64,000 bases of DNA, taken from NCBI RefSeq assembly GCF_022201045.2, contig NC_068557.1:4898001-4962000 (forward strand), read 5' to 3'. Positions 58,858 to 64,000 of this stretch are shown one piece after another (within the stretch, counting starts at the first letter, position 1; each line of letters opens with the position of its first letter). The stretch is from Citrus sinensis. Its lineage: Eukaryota; Streptophyta; Magnoliopsida; Sapindales; Rutaceae. The notes under the pieces were generated by a model that saw only the letters and a program-made list of their open reading frames with translations, did not search any database and was not told the origin of the DNA. The translations under genes were made by a program, and so were the position numbers.

Positions 58858-60594
58858 TTATATGAATGATTTTCATTTCAGCAACCAAGACTCTTAACAA
58901 GGGTACTTCCGAATTTATTGTGATGGCTGCTGATACTGAGCCTCTTGAGATCTTCTTCATCTTCCCCTGCTAGCTGAAGACAAGGTTTATTTTATTTTAT
59001 TTTATTTATTATTTATTTATTTTTTGCAAATAATGGTTGATTACATAAATTAATTTCTTAGGTTTCTCAAATTTTAACTTTTGTTAGATGCTATTGACCC
59101 TTTTATTTTAGTTAGAATAGTTAAATGGTTACCATGTGTAATACAGGCGAGATTATAAATAATGAAATGGTTTGGCCATGTCTTCATGCTTCATAGAGCG
59201 TCTAAATGTTTGTTTGAGACTTTGAGTGCATATCAGTCTAATGTTTTTCTCTCTTTTTAAGTTGTTTTTCTTCCCTTGGTTCATTGTCCATTTGGAGGAT
59301 GCCACACGTCACTTGTTGTAATTTGAGAACCATGCATGTTGGAATGCATTTGCATTATATTGGAACTATTCGGAAGCTTATTGTTTGATATCATTATCAA
59401 AACTAGTACTTCTTGTCCTCATACCCATAATATGAAAATAGGATATAGTGTGCTTATTAAGACTTTCAGCAAGCGACATATGAAAACAGGAACTCACTAG
59501 AGGATCATTGATAGCTTGTGAATTTTATTTGTGTCACTATAAACTTCAGCCCCTTTGGAATGTTTATACTTTTGAAAAATTGGAATTTTTTTTTGTTGAT
59601 ATTTTTACAGTTGCAATTCCAAACCCTGGTAGATGCAAGGACAAAGCGTCTTTTACCTGGTGTCGGAAGGTTTTGTTTGAGACACTTACAAATATGTTTG
59701 AACCCCTATATTATAGGCTACAAGGTGTTCATTCCATAGAATGTTAATCATGGAATCAGCATGCAAAATCAACATTGTTTAATCAAGGACAAAGCATCTT
59801 ACATTCTACAGCTGGAAAATATTTTCATGGGTCCTAAAGAGGGGCATGTCTACGGAACAGCCACTGTCAGGTACATTGGTACCCATTCAATATTGAAAAC
59901 CTCAAATTCTCAGTTAAACCCTCAAGTTTTTGATACTGACATGGTGAGCCCTGAGCTTTCCTAGCATAGTGTAATCCTGTAACATATGACACACATAATT
60001 TGGGGTTTGTAATGAAAACTTAAGGTTTTAACTGAGATTTTGAGTTTGCAATGGGAAGTTGGGGGAGCCATTATGACTGTCAATGGTTGTACTGTATGCT
60101 TTCTCCCTAGAGAGATTGGTATTTCTGCCTGTTCAAGTTAAAGTGTTCTCTGTGCACTGTAGCCAAATGAATGCTGTGATTCATTCCAAGAAATGCTGAA
60201 TTTCAAAAATTAGGTTTCATGATTATAGCCAACCTTTACTTTTATTTATGTATGTGTTTTCTGTTTTCCTTTTCCCCTAATGGCTTAACTTGGGTTATAG
60301 AACCAAATAACCTTTTTTTATTTGAATTCGGCAGAATGTTCCCTATGTGTTTGTCCCTTCAAAACAAGCTCTTGGCCGAGCATGTGGGGTTACAAGACCT
60401 GTCGTTGCTTGCTCTGTGACATCGAATGAGGCTAGCCAACTGAAAACTCAGATTCAACAACTGAAGGTAATTTGCTTTTCAGTTGTCATCAAGCGATATT
60501 ATTGAATATCATCAATTTATTAATCATTTTGATCCTGCATACTGAGTTTGCTTTCTGCCAAATGCAGGATGCCATCGAAAAGCTCTTGATATGA
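58552..60594 (+). pseudogene. SNU13: SNU13/NHP2L1 (15.5K, L7Ae family) gene, frameshifted
   Basis: Five exons with normal splice borders: 58552-58554 (ATG only), 58653-58773, 58882-58984, 60335-60466 and 60568-60594. The parts match SNU13: [45 protein letters not shown], then [20 protein letters not shown] and the end QLKDAIEKLLI. SNU13 binds kink-turns of U4 snRNA and box C/D snoRNAs. In exon 3, after the codons for DTEPLEI, one base is missing compared with the family (ATCTTCTTC where ATCCTTCTTC is expected). The exons before exon 4 total 227 instead of 228 bases, and a TAG stop follows. Several otherwise conserved residues differ as well (Q to L, R to K, I to T in the RGIS loop). It keeps introns, so it is a duplicated, not processed, copy; a sequencing error is the alternative. 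Confidence 0.8.
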
Positions 60595-62376
60595 AATATA
60601 AGAGGATTCATATTCAGTGTGATGGGCCTCTTGGATGGAGGTTACTCCTTTAGAGGCTTTGACTGATGAAGTAGTTGTGCCCCTAGGAAATCATCTAACA
60701 GTAATCTCCATACTCTTATTTCCCATGTTTTCTTTTTTGGGAATTATATTTACCAGAGAATGATGCCATAAATTGTTTTTATATCTTGTTTAATAAATTA
60801 ATTTTTACTGGTTAAAGATATAAATGTAGCTTCTTAATTGATTAAATGTGAATCAAGCCCTAATAGACTTGGTATTTTGAAATTATTTTTTTTCCCTTCT
60901 GATTCTGAAATTAAGTTGAATTATGGTTTTTCCACTTTTGAGAACTTACTGCTAAAATCTATCATTAGCATCTGAAAATTCTTCCCCTTAGGGCTTATGG
61001 TGCTTTTACCAATTGGTAATTGGAATGAGTTGGAATTAGAGTGAGTTAGATTGAAAATGAGGAATAGAAATTAAAATAAGTTGTTTACTTAAGCTGTTGG
61101 AATCGAAATTGGAATGGGTTGTATTTTCGTTCATGTGTTTAATTTGTTTAGGAATTGGAATGAACTGTTTTAAGTTATTAAAATACACTTAGCTAATTAT
61201 TGTCATTTATATTATTATTTGTTATAATAATTGTGAGTTGTTTTAATATTAACAACAACAACAACAATAATAGTGGTAGTAATAATAATAGCAACAACAA
61301 AAATAACACTAGTTATTATTATTATTTTAATTATTATTGAAGTATTTTCTTAAAGAAGTGAGAGAATTTTTCTTGAAGTATTTTATGCAAGCCATGTTGA
61401 TAGGTGTGCTTGGTTCGAGTAGACAGAACAGAACATACTTCTTTGCTCCACACCTTTTTTAATACCAATCTGATCTCTATATTGAATATTATTTGCTTAT
61501 AATGAAATTTAGGTAGATATTAAATGATAAATTAAGGTTTCAAATCAAATGGGTGCAAAGAGTAAAATTATTTTTACCCGAACATGATAAATAATGAGTA
61601 TTTTGATGAGAATTTTAGTAATTCAAAATTTAGCAAAATTATTAGAGACACTATAATTGGGTAAGAAAAATTCTCCTCAGAATCGGTCACAAAAACCTTT
61701 TCTTGGGACGGACGCAAATACCATTTTATATTACGAAATCATAACATAGATCTTAAAGTTTGACTTAAAAGAGACGTGTGACCGTTGTGAAAATAATAGT
61801 CTTCATTACTATTCTGTAAATCACAGGAATGTCAGAATCTTTTTCCTATTAAAATACCTTGTAAAAGTTGGAGAGTGTTGCAATTTGTAAAAAGCTACCA
61901 TATTAATTCATGAACGATAAAATTGCATTATAGATATTACTATATAACCCAAGAAAACCAAGAAAATCATGTTAATTGATGAATCTTTCGTTGCACTCGA
62001 CAACTTGTGATATTTTTAAAACTTTTTGAGTTATAATAAAGAAATAATTCCATACATTCAAAGAAATATGATTTAAAAACGTAACATTTTGAAATATAAA
62101 AACTCGTTCGTCCAGGCAACGGATGTCATGAATGTAATAAAACTTTATGACAAGTAATAGTAGCATTTCATTTATTATTGCAAACCACAAACAGTAGAAT
62201 AATGAAATTAAGGTGTTTGTCACAAACAGCTTTACAAGATACAGAAACAATTAAGTACACAAAGAATAATAACCAAAGGCAATCAACGAAAAATGAAACA
62301 AATACATTAAAAGGGTTCGAATTAATTCCCACATACGTAACAAATATGTGCGTGGCTTCATAATTAATTTGGAGGT
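60595..62376. other. Intergenic between the SNU13-like gene and alpha-dioxygenase
   Basis: No gene recognised. From about 60990 to 61170 a run of GGAATTGGAATGA-like words looks like the end of a MITE. A trinucleotide-rich stretch (AAC/AAT repeats) lies at 61245-61330. Confidence 0.4.
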
Positions 62377-64000
62377 TCACTGAGGAACGCGAAGATAAAG
62401 AGGGATGGGATTGTGAGAATTTGGAGGTGAGTCCCAGACCGAGAAAGCACTTGTCGAGTTCATCCATTTCTCTGTAATTTCAGGATAATGACGATGCAAT
62501 ACATCCTTCAGGCTCTCCGTGGTGTTCACCCACTCAAGTCCTTTCTTCGTGTATGTCTCCTCATTGAAACTGCTTGTGAAGAACCTGTCGGCTTCAAGTC
62601 TCCTGCAAATATATGGATGCCACATCACACATTTCAATAATATCTCATCGATTATATATAATATCTGTGGAGTTCTGTTTCTTTAACATTAGCGCTTGGT
62701 TTAGTAGTTAATTACCTGGACGCCATCAATAGGAAGATTACAAAAGCGGTCTCGCTGATAGCGAAACCCTTTATCTTTTTCTCTGCCATGAGGCCTACTT
62801 GAAGGTCAAGCTCTTCAACATCGTCACCGTACACTTCATTAAGCACTTCAATCGCTTCCTTATCCTCCGTCAGATCTTCCCACTTGGAGATAGGAATTAA
62901 GAGCAGAGCCCTACGGAACTCATTGTACCTAGCAGCTTTTCTCTCCCTGTCCCTGTATACTGCACGCATGCATCATCATAAGCAGCCAATTTTGATTAGT
63001 TACCTTGCCTGCCACGAGCTATCAATCACTTCATGAAATGAACGGTTGAGATCATCAGCTGATATATCTATTACCTTCAAGAGCTGGTAGGTCCACATGA
63101 TCAGGCCTATCCGTGCCGTCCGTATTTTGCGGAATAAGGTCCCTTAGCCAGAGAGGATAATTCCAAAGCTCCAATGCCCCACAAGCTTGGTGACCCATTG
63201 AAACTATTCGCTTCTCAAATCCAATGGCTGATAAGGCCTTTTCTCCCTTGTGTCCAACCAAATTTTCCATAGGCACCCTTTTCGAACAAGCAAAGCAAAT
63301 AAATAAATAAAGATATAATCACATATGTGAGAGGCATTTTTAGGTACAGATGTTTGAACTTTACAAAGCATATATTCACTCCTTTACAGTGATAGAAATG
63401 GTGTACACTACTTTAGGGTGTCGCTAAAGCACTGTGAATAGATAACAATACATATGCTTACTTCTCAGCCGACGGAGGAGATTTATTGGGTCCCGGTTGC
63501 GCGTCGATGTCCCTGAGATTGAGGGTATCTGGTAGAAGCGCGTGCATGCGGTAAACGCTGGTGAATTCCTCGGTCAATGAGTAAGGGACCCCATGATTTT
63601 CAGGCTTCTTCATGCCCACAAAGCCTCCCAAGATGGCTCCTCCAACGTGCCCAAATGTGTCTTTGAATTTCTTTCCCAGAATTCCATACCTGCACAAGAT
63701 ATCAAAAAAAAATTAATTAATTAAATTCCTAACATTAATACCACATACAATGGGAAAAGAAAAAGAAACACTTTGTTAATTAATACCCTTGTAAATTACT
63801 GTTGGATCATTTTAGTCACGTAAAACAATTCTCTTAAAAGAGTCTACGTAATCATCTGAGAATAAAGGAATTTACATGATCATTTTGTCAAATCAAGGGT
63901 GTCGCTATAAAGCAATTGATGGTTCATTGTTGAAAAGTAATTTACCAGTTGATCCGCATCCCCGCAAGCAGGGTGTCGGTTTTGAGGAGCTCCACAGTCC
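62377..64000 (-). CDS. Alpha-dioxygenase (fatty-acid alpha-DOX), 3' part, cut by the window edge
   Basis: Exons on the minus strand: from beyond 64000 to 63946, 63689-63472, 63277-63075, 62959-62716 and 62602-62377, with GT-AG borders and a joined frame. Alpha-dioxygenases are haem enzymes of the peroxidase-cyclooxygenase superfamily that put dioxygen on the alpha-carbon of fatty acids, giving 2-hydroperoxides in defence and stress responses. The VYRMH motif (in 63689-63472) carries the Tyr and His equivalent to the catalytic Tyr386 and haem-ligand His389 of Arabidopsis alpha-DOX1. Downstream parts match too: VELLKTDTLLAGMRINW-like start at the edge, RDRERKAARYNEFRR, GLMAEKKIKGFAISETAF. The C-terminus ends in LYLRVPQ. 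Resemblance seems closer to alpha-DOX2, but this is uncertain. The N-terminal half, with the distal His, lies beyond the window. Confidence 0.92.

Noticed and set aside
59508-59964. Open frames inside the long third intron of the SNU13-like gene
   Set aside because: Short, overlapping, without recognisable domains; flanking exons splice cleanly across them.

Overview
The window is nuclear DNA of a dicot plant. It is AT-rich, its genes are split by short GT-AG introns with T-rich acceptors, and every gene is a typical land-plant family. A Caulimoviridae fossil and the gene content fit a woody eudicot such as Citrus, but that species guess is inference.

Layout. 0-20 kb is a receptor-kinase island. 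An intact LRR-XII receptor kinase (2605-5757) and a broken tandem copy (16075-19264) are separated by about 10 kb of transposon and viral debris: pararetrovirus fragments in opposite orientations, a hAT-like and a Mutator-like non-autonomous element next to or inside them, a 350-bp tandem repeat and an Emigrant/pogo-like element. A complete non-autonomous hAT element with an 8-bp target-site duplication lies at 79-1067. 20-33 kb is a housekeeping stretch: SEC13, an atypical E2F (DEL/E2Fe type), a plastid-targeted DUF760 protein and, on the minus strand, an intronless GATL glycosyltransferase. 35-38 kb (minus) is CSLC4, the xyloglucan backbone synthase. 38-48.7 kb is gene-poor, AT-rich and repeat-bearing. 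48.7-54.6 kb holds two tandem TBL O-acetyltransferase genes. 56.8-57.4 kb (minus) is a 2H-phosphoesterase-like gene. 58.5-60.6 kb is a frameshifted SNU13/NHP2L1 (15.5K) gene. 62.4-64 kb (minus) is the 3' part of an alpha-dioxygenase gene that runs off the right edge.

How the genes relate. GATL, CSLC4 and the two TBL genes all concern Golgi synthesis or decoration of wall polysaccharides. CSLC4 makes the xyloglucan glucan backbone, and TBL proteins of the AXY4/AXY4L/TBL19-22 group acetylate xyloglucan. From memory, the same set (2H phosphoesterase, TBL22, CSLC4, and farther off GATL10) lies in one region of Arabidopsis chromosome 3, so this looks like ancestral microsynteny rather than a new cluster. 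The RLK pair is typical birth-and-death evolution of immune receptors. I did not find a clearly new biological system. The most unusual raw features are a perfect 49-bp inverted repeat at 45822-45933, a paired G-box promoter module kept in both RLK copies, and the head-to-head viral fossil.
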